Assembly: GCA_024405255.1 (NCBI GenBank)
Contig: JAKSOY010000117.1
Span: 1-13,522, forward strand
From: Kiritimatiellia bacterium
Lineage (GTDB): Bacteria; Verrucomicrobiota; Kiritimatiellia; RFP12; UBA1067
Direction: 5' to 3'
DNA length: 13,522 nt
In this document: one piece after another, positions 1-6,622 of the stretch
Layout: each line of letters starts with the position of its first letter
Numbering within the stretch: position 1 is the stretch's first letter
Made by a program: the position numbers and the translations under genes
The notes under the pieces: generated by a model
Seen by the model: only the letters and a program-made list of their open reading frames with translations
What the model was told of the DNA's origin: nothing
Databases searched by the model: none

Positions 1-2
1 AG

Positions 3-290
3 AGCGGTGTTGTCGGGTTGCCGACTGCGCTCGACGAGGCGACGTCGATGAAGATACTCTCGCGCATCGAGGGCGATGAAGACAAGTTGGCGGTGTATAA
101 GGTCGTCAACGGTAAGAAGGAGCGTGATTCAGAGAAGACGCTCCTCGATGTCCTTGATGAGACGATTGCCTCTGCACTCAAGGCGGCGAACGGTGACAAA
201 GATCCAGATCCGGATTGCAAGGTCTGCAAGGACAAGCTGGAATTCATGAAGGGGCGGCTCGTCGGCGGCTTCACCAACTTCTTCGTGTAA
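3..290 (+). CDS. C-terminal end of a probable McrB-like AAA ATPase (5' partial)
   Basis: The frame is open to the left edge, so only about the last 95 residues are seen. The first readable part (PTALDEATSMKILSRIEGDE) resembles the end of the AAA+ module of McrB-family NTPases, where a sensor/lid helix is followed by a 'KILP+I.G' type stretch. A charged tail follows with a CxxC pair (CKVCKD), ending in GGFTNFFV. The TTG at 18 is internal, not the start. The gene stops 7 bases before the DUF2357 nuclease gene, which is the usual order ATPase then McrC-like subunit. In such systems the NTPase would translocate or remodel DNA and drive the nuclease. The Walker motifs lie outside the window, so the family call rests on the tail and on the neighbour. 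Confidence 0.6.
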   Translation, partial: SGVVGLPTALDEATSMKILSRIEGDEDKLAVYKVVNGKKERDSEKTLLDVLDETIASALKAANGDKDPDPDCKVCKDKLEFMKGRLVGGFTNFFV

Positions 291-297
291 GGTGGCT

Positions 298-3000
298 ATG
301 GCACGGCTTCGCATCACGGTTCCAGACGAGCTGACGCTCGAATTCACCTGCGCGAATTACACGAAGGTGCGTGCGCGTGCGCTTGCGTTCGTCGGAGCCG
401 CAGAAAAGCTTAAGGCGAAATGCCGTGTCGATCGGGCGAATGCCCAGCTTGATTTCTCGCCGGACGACGAAGGCGATGGCTGGGAGCCGAAGCCGTTGGA
501 CGGTGATTTCGAGGGGTTCTTCTTCGACAACGCCGAATACAATGTCTATGCGAAGCTGTGTGGATCGGGACGGAAGAAGCTTGTGGTGAAAAGTCGTTTT
601 GCCGTGGACGAGGGCTATAAGAAGTTCGCCTCGTTCGAAGGCGGACGGGTTCGATCTGGTACGCTCAACTTCGAGAACGACGTTGGTAAGTTCGACTTCA
701 CGCTCCAGTACGAAGCGGATGGGGGTGGCGTTCGGACGCTGACGTTCACGAGCGAGGTCTTGTCGCAGAAGCTGGATTCGCGGGCAGACTGGAAGACGAT
801 GATCGATGACGTCGAAAAACGTTATACGATGCTCGCGGCGGATTATCTGCGGCAGACCTATCATTCGTTCGATCGTAAGCGGCTTTGTGGGGACACGCCG
901 AATCTCATCTGGTGGAATCTTTTTGCCGCAGAGCAAGAACACCTCTTCAGGGGGGTGAAGACGATCCTGGAGCGTCCGAGAAAGCGTCTGCAAGGAGTGA
1001 CGGAATATCGCCGTGCCGACCAGTTGCGGACGCTCACGCATGGGCAGGAGAATGCGTTCATGGAGTTTCGTCGGGATCCGTCGCACCGCTATCGGGTGGA
1101 ATATGATACTTCGTCCAATGACACGCCCGAGAATCGGTTCGTCAAGCATGCGCTGAAATCCATTGGAAGAAAGTATTCCGAGCTGGTGGAGTTGATCTGT
1201 CGCAAGAACCAGTTCGGCAGTCGGCTTTCCGAGAGCGAGAAAGACAGGATGCGGGGCGTCGAGGCGAAGTTCCGGAAGTGCCTTGCCCATCCGTTCTTCA
1301 AGGGCGTTGGTCGATTTGACGGACTCAAGCAGCTGTCGCTGACCTTGCAGAATGCGCCTGGTTATGCGACGGTGATGCGGGTCTATGCGATTCTCAGGGC
1401 CTCTTACATGTTCTATGACGGCATGAAGCGGCTGGAGACGAAGAGCATCGCCGACCTTTACGAGATCTGGTGCTTCCTCAAGGTCGAGGAGATCGTGAAG
1501 CGGAGCTGCAAGAACTGCTATGGCGAGCATTTCATGGAGCCCGAGGCGAACCACGGGGAGCTGAGCGGCAAGTTCGTCAAGCTGCTTGGGACCGGGGCGA
1601 AGTCGCAGATCGTCTTCAAGGTTAGGGATCCGTCGGGACGCGAAGACATCGAACTGGCGAGGGTCGTGTACAATCCGAAAGTGGTCGATTCCGATGTGGG
1701 CGGAGACAATGGCCTGCCGGACACCATTTATCCGACGGCGCTGACGGGCAAGAAGGGGCAGATTCCGGATATCGTGATGCAGCTCCGCCGTGATTCGATG
1801 AACCGAGACGAGAGTCTTCGGTTGACGTATTTGTTCGATGCGAAATATCGTGTCGAAGACGCGGAGGGCGAGGGCGATGAGATCACGATGCGTCCGCCGC
1901 AGGACGCCATCGATCAGATGCACCGCTATCGCGATGCGATCTACTATGCCAAGAACGCGGACGATACGATCCTTGATCCGGCGGAAATCAAGCGGGAGGT
2001 CATCGGCGGATATGTCCTGTTCCCTGGGAAATGTGCGGGTTTTCTCGAGAAGCCGCAGGGAGGGAATGATGATCGACCGAAATACTTCAGGAGCATCGAT
2101 CAGGTTAACATCGGGGCGATTCCGCTTCGGCCCAACAACAACAACGAATATGGACATCTGCTGAAGTTCATCGAGAAGCTGCTGTTGGAAAGCCCGACGC
2201 TTGAGGCGGCGCTTGACCGGATCAATCCGCAGCACGGGGAGATTCTCGACAATTCCACGCAGGAAGGAATCGGTGACGAACTTTTGTGTGGGACGTATGT
2301 TGCCGACGAGATGGCGTGGGTTCAGAAGGGGTACTATGACCTGCCGAAATCAACGGCCTTGTCCATTGGTCTCGGCTCATTGGCGGAGGCTCAGAATAAA
2401 CGGATTCTGGTTCTCATCAGCGCGCGAGGGTATTTGAAGCCGATCGGGTCACCGTATAAGATCCTCGGTTGTCGTGAAATAAGCCAGGAGGATATTTCCG
2501 TCTTCCGTGCCGAGAACGGGTATGGTCGCGTGCCGTCGCATGCTGAAGGATATTATCAGTTCGTCGTGAAGCCGCTGGTCGAGGGCATGAAGGACGTCCG
2601 AGATCGGCTCAAGATCGTGACGCTGGAGAAGGACGGTGTCTGCAAGGGTGTTGTTGACGCGGCGGCGGAACTGGGGATCGTGTGTGAGACGGCGGCGAAT
2701 CTTGTCTCGGCAGCACCGGGGTGCGACGGGTTTGTGGTGTTTGACGACAGCTGGGTTGTCCCGCCGAGTCTGAGGCAGGTTGTTCAGTCGGCTCAGAAGA
2801 TGATGAAGTCGCATCAGCCGAATGCGATGAACGTGAAGCGGAAGAAGACGCGCAAGGCGCTGGTACAATGGCTGCGGATCTTGTTACGCCAGGTGACCCC
2901 GCCACGGAAATACGTCTTGTATATCGATGGGCGCGACGACGACCAGAAGTTGGCGGCATTGTCGAAGCAATTGTTGCTTGATGTGTTGAATGTGGTGTAG
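298..3000 (+). CDS. DUF2357 / McrC-like PD-(D/E)XK nuclease, partner of the upstream ATPase
   Basis: This 900-residue protein is a probable modification-dependent or invader-directed endonuclease subunit. The start is ATG 298 with AAGG at 289-292 as ribosome binding site; the GTG at 292 has none. Residues about 1-110 are an N-terminal beta-rich region. Around 123-180 is the DUF2357 signature (FENDVGKFDF, then a QKLDSRADWKTMIDDVEKRY-type stretch). A LYEIW motif has its glutamate at E389. The nuclease core reads P490-D491 in QIPDIVMQL, then D514-A-K516 in YLFDAKYRV, the expected PD...(D/E)xK spacing. About 240 residues follow the nuclease (from about 660) with no domain I recognise; they include a GTYVADEMAWVQKGYYDLP stretch and a basic C-terminal region. 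The pair with the preceding ATPase is best read as a type IV restriction-like system; the target is unknown. The core catalytic residues look intact. Confidence 0.82.
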   Translation: MARLRITVPDELTLEFTCANYTKVRARALAFVGAAEKLKAKCRVDRANAQLDFSPDDEGDGWEPKPLDGDFEGFFFDNAEYNVYAKLCGSGRKKLVVKSRFAVDEGYKKFASFEGGRVRSGTLNFENDVGKFDFTLQYEADGGGVRTLTFTSEVLSQKLDSRADWKTMIDDVEKRYTMLAADYLRQTYHSFDRKRLCGDTPNLIWWNLFAAEQEHLFRGVKTILERPRKRLQGVTEYRRADQLRTLTHGQENAFMEFRRDPSHRYRVEYDTSSNDTPENRFVKHALKSIGRKYSELVELICRKNQFGSRLSESEKDRMRGVEAKFRKCLAHPFFKGVGRFDGLKQLSLTLQNAPGYATVMRVYAILRASYMFYDGMKRLETKSIADLYEIWCFLKVEEIVKRSCKNCYGEHFMEPEANHGELSGKFVKLLGTGAKSQIVFKVRDPSGREDIELARVVYNPKVVDSDVGGDNGLPDTIYPTALTGKKGQIPDIVMQLRRDSMNRDESLRLTYLFDAKYRVEDAEGEGDEITMRPPQDAIDQMHRYRDAIYYAKNADDTILDPAEIKREVIGGYVLFPGKCAGFLEKPQGGNDDRPKYFRSIDQVNIGAIPLRPNNNNEYGHLLKFIEKLLLESPTLEAALDRINPQHGEILDNSTQEGIGDELLCGTYVADEMAWVQKGYYDLPKSTALSIGLGSLAEAQNKRILVLISARGYLKPIGSPYKILGCREISQEDISVFRAENGYGRVPSHAEGYYQFVVKPLVEGMKDVRDRLKIVTLEKDGVCKGVVDAAAELGIVCETAANLVSAAPGCDGFVVFDDSWVVPPSLRQVVQSAQKMMKSHQPNAMNVKRKKTRKALVQWLRILLRQVTPPRKYVLYIDGRDDDQKLAALSKQLLLDVLNVV

Positions 3001-3126
3001 GGGGGATGTGAAAGTCGTCGTCAAAATTGTTTCGACAGACCGGAGTGGACCAGGGGCGCTTGAGGCGGCCGTGACGTTGGGACGTGAGAGAGTTGAGGAT
3101 TGAGAGGTAGAAAGGCAGGTGATGCA

Positions 3127-4311
3127 ATGAAAGAGCAGATTTCGGTGTTGGCGTTTGCTGTGTTGATTGTATTCGGTGCGGTGGCTCGTCCTGTCGAGTT
3201 GTCCTTTCCCGAATCCATTCGATATGGAAGAATTAGGCAGGAGTTGAAGGGAGATTGGATTACGGCTGAGGTTGGTGAAAAGGCGAATGTGCTGTGTGCG
3301 GAGTTGGATGCATCGGTTGCTGCCTGCAAGAAGCTTTTGTGTGGCGATTCGATCAACTACGAGGACTTCAAGGGGGAGCTGGCTGACAAGGCTCGGTCTT
3401 TGCAAAAACGGCAGGGGGAGCTTGTTGCGGCACTAGAGGGTCTGCTTGGTCTGTATGCTTATGCCACGAGTGCAGATTACAATGATTTATTTCGTGGTGG
3501 TCGAACTCATGAAAGTTCGCTCAACAGCTGGGGAAAACCCCGAGACACCGATCAATTGAGGGGACTTCTGGAGTGTGCGGTTGGAATTGGTCATCCCCTG
3601 AACGGGGACGACTTTGTCTTTTTCCGACGGTGTGGATTTTCGAGTCAGCAGCAGGCCGAAGCCCTGTGGCAGATCGTGGAAAAATATGATCGGTCGAAAC
3701 CAGGTACCGATCAGTACCGGAAGAGACTAAATGCTGCCTATTGGTTCAATCGCTTTGGAACCGATGACCAGGCTGGGCGATTGAAGCCATTGTCGGTTGG
3801 GAATGACTTTGAAAATCGCTATTTCGGGTTTCTTTTGCGACAAAGAAAGAATGAACGGTGGCTGAGTGTTCGGCGTCGGTACCTTGTGGCAGAAGAGATG
3901 GAAAGGTTCTTCGGTGAAGGGGCGAAAGGAGGGAAGACGGCTTTTCTTGAGCGGATTCGTCCATGCGGTGCTTCTAGAAAAGAGATTGCTCTGGGACTTT
4001 TGGTCGTCGCCGATACATGTTGCCAGAAGCCGCGCGGCAGCGATCTGGAAAAGTTGGGCGTGATGGCGCTTGAATACACTGTTCCGCTGGAAGCTATCGC
4101 AGACGAGCATGAACGGCCTGATTGCAGGTATTCATTTATTGCCCAGTCATCACGTAATGAATGTGCTTGGGCTGCTCTTAAATGCTACTATGATTACCAT
4201 GAACGAATTGGCAGTCCGTTTGGCAAGTGGGCGCTGAAGTCTGCCCGGTCGTTCGGCAACCCGAATTTGACGCCGGAACAGCGGAAGCAGATTGAGGCAT
4301 TGCTCAAATGA
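3127..4311 (+). CDS. Secreted protein of unknown function
   Basis: The predicted product has 394 residues. ATG 3127 is chosen because it begins a clear Sec signal peptide: charged MKEQ, a hydrophobic core (ISVLAFAVLIVFG), and a possible cleavage after AVA near residue 22. No lipobox cysteine is seen, so it should be periplasmic or released. The mature part is mostly charged helix, with about a dozen cysteines spread along it and many aromatic residues. I recognise no family. The ribosome binding site is weak (AGG at 3117-3119). The gene lies 126 bases after the nuclease gene and is visibly more AT-rich and different in codon use, so it may be an independent acquisition rather than a third subunit. 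I saw no terminator or good promoter between the two genes, so co-transcription is possible. Confidence 0.7.
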   Translation: MKEQISVLAFAVLIVFGAVARPVELSFPESIRYGRIRQELKGDWITAEVGEKANVLCAELDASVAACKKLLCGDSINYEDFKGELADKARSLQKRQGELVAALEGLLGLYAYATSADYNDLFRGGRTHESSLNSWGKPRDTDQLRGLLECAVGIGHPLNGDDFVFFRRCGFSSQQQAEALWQIVEKYDRSKPGTDQYRKRLNAAYWFNRFGTDDQAGRLKPLSVGNDFENRYFGFLLRQRKNERWLSVRRRYLVAEEMERFFGEGAKGGKTAFLERIRPCGASRKEIALGLLVVADTCCQKPRGSDLEKLGVMALEYTVPLEAIADEHERPDCRYSFIAQSSRNECAWAALKCYYDYHERIGSPFGKWALKSARSFGNPNLTPEQRKQIEALLK

Positions 4312-4340
4312 TTTTCCCTACGTACATTTTGCCGCAAACG

Positions 4341-4349
4341 TGATAGAAT
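4341..4349 (+). promoter_or_regulatory. Extended -10 promoter (TGATAGAAT)
   Basis: TG-A-TAGAAT matches the extended -10 form TGnTATAAT. The predicted transcript start is about 4356, one base before ATG 4357, which would make the following ORF leaderless. The -35 region (CGTACA, 4321-4326) is poor. The same element style occurs at 5800, 7189, 9794 and 10946. Confidence 0.45.
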
Positions 4350-4356
4350 GTCCCGC

Positions 4357-4539
4357 ATGAAAACAAGTAGAAGCGAATTTTTGTCGGGAGCGGTTGCCAC
4401 GGCGCTTTTGCCGTGGGCTGCCGAGGACGAACATCGATGGTGGGACGAGACGTCTCGGGAGTTCGCGGAAGGGCGGGCGGGTGTCGGCGATGGACATCGT
4501 CGTTTCGAATCGCTGCCAGATTATAGGTGGAATGGATGA
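4357..4539 (+). pseudogene. Remnant of a Tat-like exported protein gene
   Basis: The reading frame gives about 60 residues. It starts MKTSRSEFLSGAVATALLPW, which resembles a Tat-type signal (S-R-x-x-F-L followed by a hydrophobic alanine-rich stretch) but lacks the second arginine. After about residue 22 the sequence is charged and tryptophan-rich, with no recognisable fold, and ends at a TGA at 4537. An extended -10 box directly before the ATG and the signal-like start suggest a real gene start whose body was lost by rearrangement. The downstream winged-helix frame overlaps this ORF if its longest start is used. It could instead be chance coding. Confidence 0.3.
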
Positions 4540-4560
4540 ACGGTGCCCAGGGTGGTCAAG

Positions 4561-4644
4561 AACTGGCACGGTGGCGGAAATAACTGGCACGACGAACCCA
4601 AGAACTGGCACGATGGCGGAAATGACTGGCACGAGGTGGGTTGT
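4561..4644 (+). repeat. Tandem 21-bp direct repeats, four units (array A)
   Basis: The core AACTGGCACG (GACTGGCACG in the last unit) recurs at 4561, 4582, 4603 and 4624, exactly 21 bp apart. Units 1 and 3 are nearly identical along their whole length (core, then GTGGCGGAAAT or ATGGCGGAAAT); unit 2 differs after the core. The array ends just ahead of the best start of the winged-helix gene. Two frames run open through it: one gives RTGTVAE/ITGTTNP/RTGTMAE heptads joined to the winged-helix frame, the other gives NWHxxxx heptads. It may be a coding linker or an iteron-like binding array. Confidence 0.85.
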
Positions 4645-4645
4645 C

Positions 4646-5239
4646 GTGGTGTCTGATCCTATGGCGCATTTGTTGAATCTGCGCAAAGATGCGCGCGCGA
4701 ACGCCGAAGTTGTGCTGCATGAGATAATTGCAGATGACACCGCGACGATTCCTGACATTTGCGTACATATAGGAATGACCCCGCGGACGATCAATAATGC
4801 GCTAGTCACACTTCGCGAGACTGGAATCATTCGAGAGCATAATTGCGACCTTAGATCTGATAAAGTCGGCTCTAAGGGGATCGAAGATGGGGCTAAAGGT
4901 CGCGAAGTCAGCCCTAATGGCGCGAAAGTCATCCCTAAAGGACAAGAAGTCGGCCCTAAAGATGTAAAGGTCGGTTCTGAAGTCGACTTTGACATTCTGA
5001 TGCCGGATGCTCGAAAGGATTTCAAAGAAACATGTCGGCAAGTTTGGGGGCTGTTGATTCGGAATGAGACACTCCTGCAAATAGAAGTCAGCGAACGTTT
5101 GAAGATTGCGCACAGTACGGTTAAGAGTGCTTATGCTGCACTTATGAATGCAGGATTGTTGATGAAACAAGGCGAGGGGCGTGGTAGTAAATGGATTGTT
5201 GTACGTCCGCCGAGTTCGGCGGTGAAGGAGGGGTTATGA
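4646..5239 (+). CDS. Double winged-helix DNA-binding protein with heptapeptide-repeat linker
   Basis: The product is about 197 residues from GTG 4646, preceded by GAGGTGGG at 4633-4640 with 5-base spacing. ATG 4661 has no ribosome binding site, and in-frame ATGs at 4532, 4613 and 4622 would add array A as an N-terminal heptad tail. Residues about 17-66 form a winged helix (ATIPDICVHIGMTPRTINNA as helix-turn-helix, then a LRETGIIREH wing). Residues 73-114 are six 7-residue repeats. Residues about 118-190 form a second winged helix (LQIEVSERLKIAHSTVKSAY, then GLLMKQGEGRGSKW as wing). It is probably a transcriptional regulator or DNA-end binder. The frame may also be the C-terminal remains of a longer AlbA_2-type protein like the one at 7320. 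An ATGA overlap links it to the next small ORF. Confidence 0.6.
   Translation: MVSDPMAHLLNLRKDARANAEVVLHEIIADDTATIPDICVHIGMTPRTINNALVTLRETGIIREHNCDLRSDKVGSKGIEDGAKGREVSPNGAKVIPKGQEVGPKDVKVGSEVDFDILMPDARKDFKETCRQVWGLLIRNETLLQIEVSERLKIAHSTVKSAYAALMNAGLLMKQGEGRGSKWIVVRPPSSAVKEGL
4862..4987 (+). repeat. Degenerate 21-bp tandem repeats, six units (array B), inside the winged-helix gene
   Basis: Six in-frame units encode KVGSKGI, EDGAKGR, EVSPNGA, KVIPKGQ, EVGPKDV and KVGSEVD. The DNA core is (A/G)A(A/G)GTCGGCCCTAAAG, with drift between units. The period is exactly 21 bp with no indels. The sequence is unrelated to array A, yet it has the same period and also lies just before a winged helix. The glycines and prolines argue against a coiled coil; a flexible linker is more likely. 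Confidence 0.85.
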
Positions 5240-5316
5240 CGGCAGATTTGGGCAAGTACCACGTGGTGATGACATCCAATGACGGTGTAAATGACGTTGC
5301 AAAAGCTGCGTTGTGA
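5236..5316 (+). CDS. Short ORF (26 aa) coupled to the winged-helix gene
   Basis: ATG 5236 overlaps the stop of the preceding gene (ATGA) and sits 2-3 bases after a very strong GAAGGAGGGG motif, so ribosomes finishing the winged-helix gene could restart here. The peptide starts MTADLGKYHVVMTSNDGVND and ends VAKAAL. No family is recognised. It may be a genuine small protein or the first codons of a gene whose body is gone. The tight spacing of the ribosome binding site is slightly short. Confidence 0.35.
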   Translation: MTADLGKYHVVMTSNDGVNDVAKAAL

Positions 5317-5343
5317 CTGATTTGATTTTTGAGGAGTATAAAC

Positions 5344-5466
5344 ATGGCAGGTGAGGTGAAAGAAGAAAAACACGTTAATGCTTGGCAGGTAGTGCTTCTG
5401 TTCGAACCGTCCTTTCCCCTAGTGTGCAAGTTTGCAAGTGTGCAAGCGGGCAGTGGGCGGTGGTGA
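5344..5466 (+). pseudogene. Gene start with strong ribosome binding site, apparently truncated (40 aa)
   Basis: GAGGAG at 5331-5336 lies 7 bases before ATG 5344, an ideal initiation site. The peptide begins MAGEVKEEKHVNAWQVVLLF and then passes into repeat sequence (the TGTGCAAG units at 5423-5446) before a TGA at 5464. The first about 22 residues look like ordinary coding sequence and the rest does not. I read this as the start of a gene whose 3' part was replaced by repetitive intergenic DNA. It would have been the third gene of the winged-helix operon. No family can be assigned. Confidence 0.35.
5423..5446 (+). repeat. Three tandem 8-bp units (TGTGCAAG / TTTGCAAG / TGTGCAAG)
   Basis: Three adjacent 8-bp copies, the middle one with a single change. 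They begin the repetitive stretch that runs into the 163-bp palindromic element and mark where the coding character of the preceding ORF is lost. Confidence 0.7.
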
Positions 5467-5525
5467 GTGCCAGTGCCAGTACTTCCCGGGCGGGGGAGAT
5501 TTGAGGGACGGAAGGGACATGGTTT

Positions 5526-5688
5526 AGGACGTCCGGACGCAAGGGACGTCCGGACTTAAGGGACGATTTCATTTCCGAGTGGAGGCCTGAGGCATCATCT
5601 CGGGCGTTCGAAGAATCAAATCGTCCCTTGCGTCCCTTGAGACCCTTGCGTCCGGACGTCCTGAATAAATGACCCTCAATGTCCCTCG
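5526..5688. mobile_element. Palindromic MITE/REPIN-like element, copy 1
   Basis: 163 bp identical base for base to 6650-6812. Perfect 20-bp terminal inverted repeats lie at 5526-5545 (AGGACGTCCGGACGCAAGGG) and 5643-5662. A second perfect 12-bp inverted pair (AAGGGACGATTT) lies at 5558-5569 and 5618-5629, and a CCGAG/CTCGG pair lies near the tip (5575-5579, 5599-5603). The single strand can fold into one hairpin of about 137 nt. The shared sequence extends 26 bp beyond the right inverted repeat, and looser similarity continues to about 5715. No transposase is present in the window, so it would be non-autonomous. No target-site duplication was clear. Confidence 0.8.
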
Positions 5689-5799
5689 CATTGACGGGTG
5701 TGAGCAACGCGGAGCCGGCTTTCCGTGGTTTGACGTCTTCCGGCCTGCGGCGATGGGCGGGTGGGGGATGAAATTTATGCTCACGTACGCGGGGATTTT

Positions 5800-5808
5800 T
5801 GCTATAAT
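5800..5808 (+). promoter_or_regulatory. Extended -10 promoter (TGCTATAAT) for the ORF6N leader RNA
   Basis: TG-C-TATAAT is a perfect extended -10. Predicted transcription starts at about 5815, more than 200 bases before the ORF6N start codon. No good -35 is seen at 17-bp spacing. The upstream stretch 5689-5799 holds nothing else I can name. Confidence 0.6.
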
Positions 5809-5814
5809 ATGTGC

Positions 5815-6027
5815 GTTCACCTGAAGGTAGAGGGGCCTAAGAAGCCCAGTAGGGGGACCATCGGAAATGATGCTGATTTACTTGCGGGCAACTTGCGTTG
5901 GAGCTACGGCGATGAAGGCGCGAATCCGCTTGGCCGTCGGGCAGTCGTGGCAGGGGCAATTCAACCAGCGGGTGTCACCGCGAGGGGTTACTGCTGAAGA
6001 GTGGTAATACTATGCCCGGAGGTCATC
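5815..6027 (+). ncRNA. Long, possibly structured leader or ncRNA ahead of the ORF6N gene
   Basis: The about 213-base stretch between the promoter and ATG 6028 holds no gene with a usable start: the open frame here has its ATG (5809) inside the -10 box, upstream of the predicted transcript start. Several local pairings are visible: ACCT/AGGT near 5819-5828, GGGC/GCCC with a 7-base loop near 5836-5850, ACGGC/GCCGT enclosing a small inner stem near 5906-5937, and a GCGG/CCGC hairpin near 5968-5981. I do not recognise a known RNA family. It may be a cis-regulatory leader, a separate small RNA read through into ORF6N, or just untranslated spacer. Confidence 0.3.
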
Positions 6028-6618
6028 ATGAAGAATCAGAAACCGAATGTCGTCGCAATCGACATCAATGCCGTCAAGTCCCGCATGCTGGAGGTACGCG
6101 GACAGCAAGTGCTGCTGGATCGCGATGTCGCAGCGCTTTATGGCGTTGAGACGAAAGCCGTGAACCAAGCCGTCAAACGAAACGCTGAGCGTTTTTTCGA
6201 CGGTTATATCCTTACGTTGACGGCCGAAGAATGTTCAAGGTCACAGATTGTGACCTTGAACGGAACGCGCGGCTCGAACATCAAGTATCTTCCGCATGCA
6301 TTTACGGAAAAGGGGCTGTACATGCTTGCGACTGTTCTGAAAAGCCATCGCGCAATTCAGGCGACACATGCCATCATCGAAACCTATGCCGAGGTTCGTG
6401 CGATGAAGCGCGAGCTGCTGGCGTTGCATACGGAGAAGGATGCGCAGAAGCGCAATTCCATGATGCGGCATTTCGGCGAGGTGCTGACGGACATCGTCAT
6501 GCCCGACCTGACGACGGCGGAAACCGAGTCGTCGATGGAGATCAACTTCCTTGTCGGCAAGCTCAAGCACACCGTGCGAAGGGTCAGAAAGGCAGATTGT
6601 ACGGTGGAAAGGAGATGA
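6028..6618 (+). CDS. ORF6N (KilA-N-like) domain protein
   Basis: The product is a 196-residue protein. The start ATG 6028 has GGAGGT at 6018-6023; the in-frame upstream GTG at 6001 has no ribosome binding site. The first about 100 residues match the ORF6N domain, a DNA-binding module of phage and mobile-element proteins. The marks are VDLDRDVAALYGVETKAVNQ-type sequence (here LLDRDVAALYGVETKAVNQ), then AVKRNAERFF, and a SNIKYLPHAFTEKGLYML stretch followed by LKSHRAIQ. The C-terminal half is helical (YAEVRAMKRELLALHTEKD) and may oligomerise. Families of this type often sit in prophage remnants and islands. Four bases after its stop, a second start (ATG 6623) with a good AAAGGAGA site begins an ORF that runs at once into the palindromic repeat. 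The gene is bracketed by identical repeats at 5526 and 6650. Confidence 0.85.
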   Translation: MKNQKPNVVAIDINAVKSRMLEVRGQQVLLDRDVAALYGVETKAVNQAVKRNAERFFDGYILTLTAEECSRSQIVTLNGTRGSNIKYLPHAFTEKGLYMLATVLKSHRAIQATHAIIETYAEVRAMKRELLALHTEKDAQKRNSMMRHFGEVLTDIVMPDLTTAETESSMEINFLVGKLKHTVRRVRKADCTVERR

Positions 6619-6622
6619 CCGC

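Noticed and set aside
271..2235. 654-codon open frame on the - strand
   Set aside because: It lies opposite the DUF2357 gene, which has recognisable motifs. The product is a leucine/arginine/histidine-rich antisense shadow, with no domain or ribosome binding site.
4561..4987. CRISPR-like periodic repeats
   Set aside because: The period is 21 bp with no unique spacers, the units drift and remain in frame with a winged-helix gene, and no cas gene is present.
5399..5412. GGTTCGAAC on the - strand, like a tRNA T-loop
   Set aside because: The flanking 5-base arms do not pair and no acceptor, D or anticodon arm can be built.
5526..5662. Palindromic element as an intrinsic terminator
   Set aside because: The stem is far longer than a terminator, is not followed by a T-run, and is duplicated exactly elsewhere, so a repeat element is the better reading.
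5809..5997. ORF of about 62 codons starting at ATG 5809
   Set aside because: The ATG lies within or just after the -10 box and upstream of the predicted transcript start, so it would not be on the mRNA; the region is better read as leader RNA.
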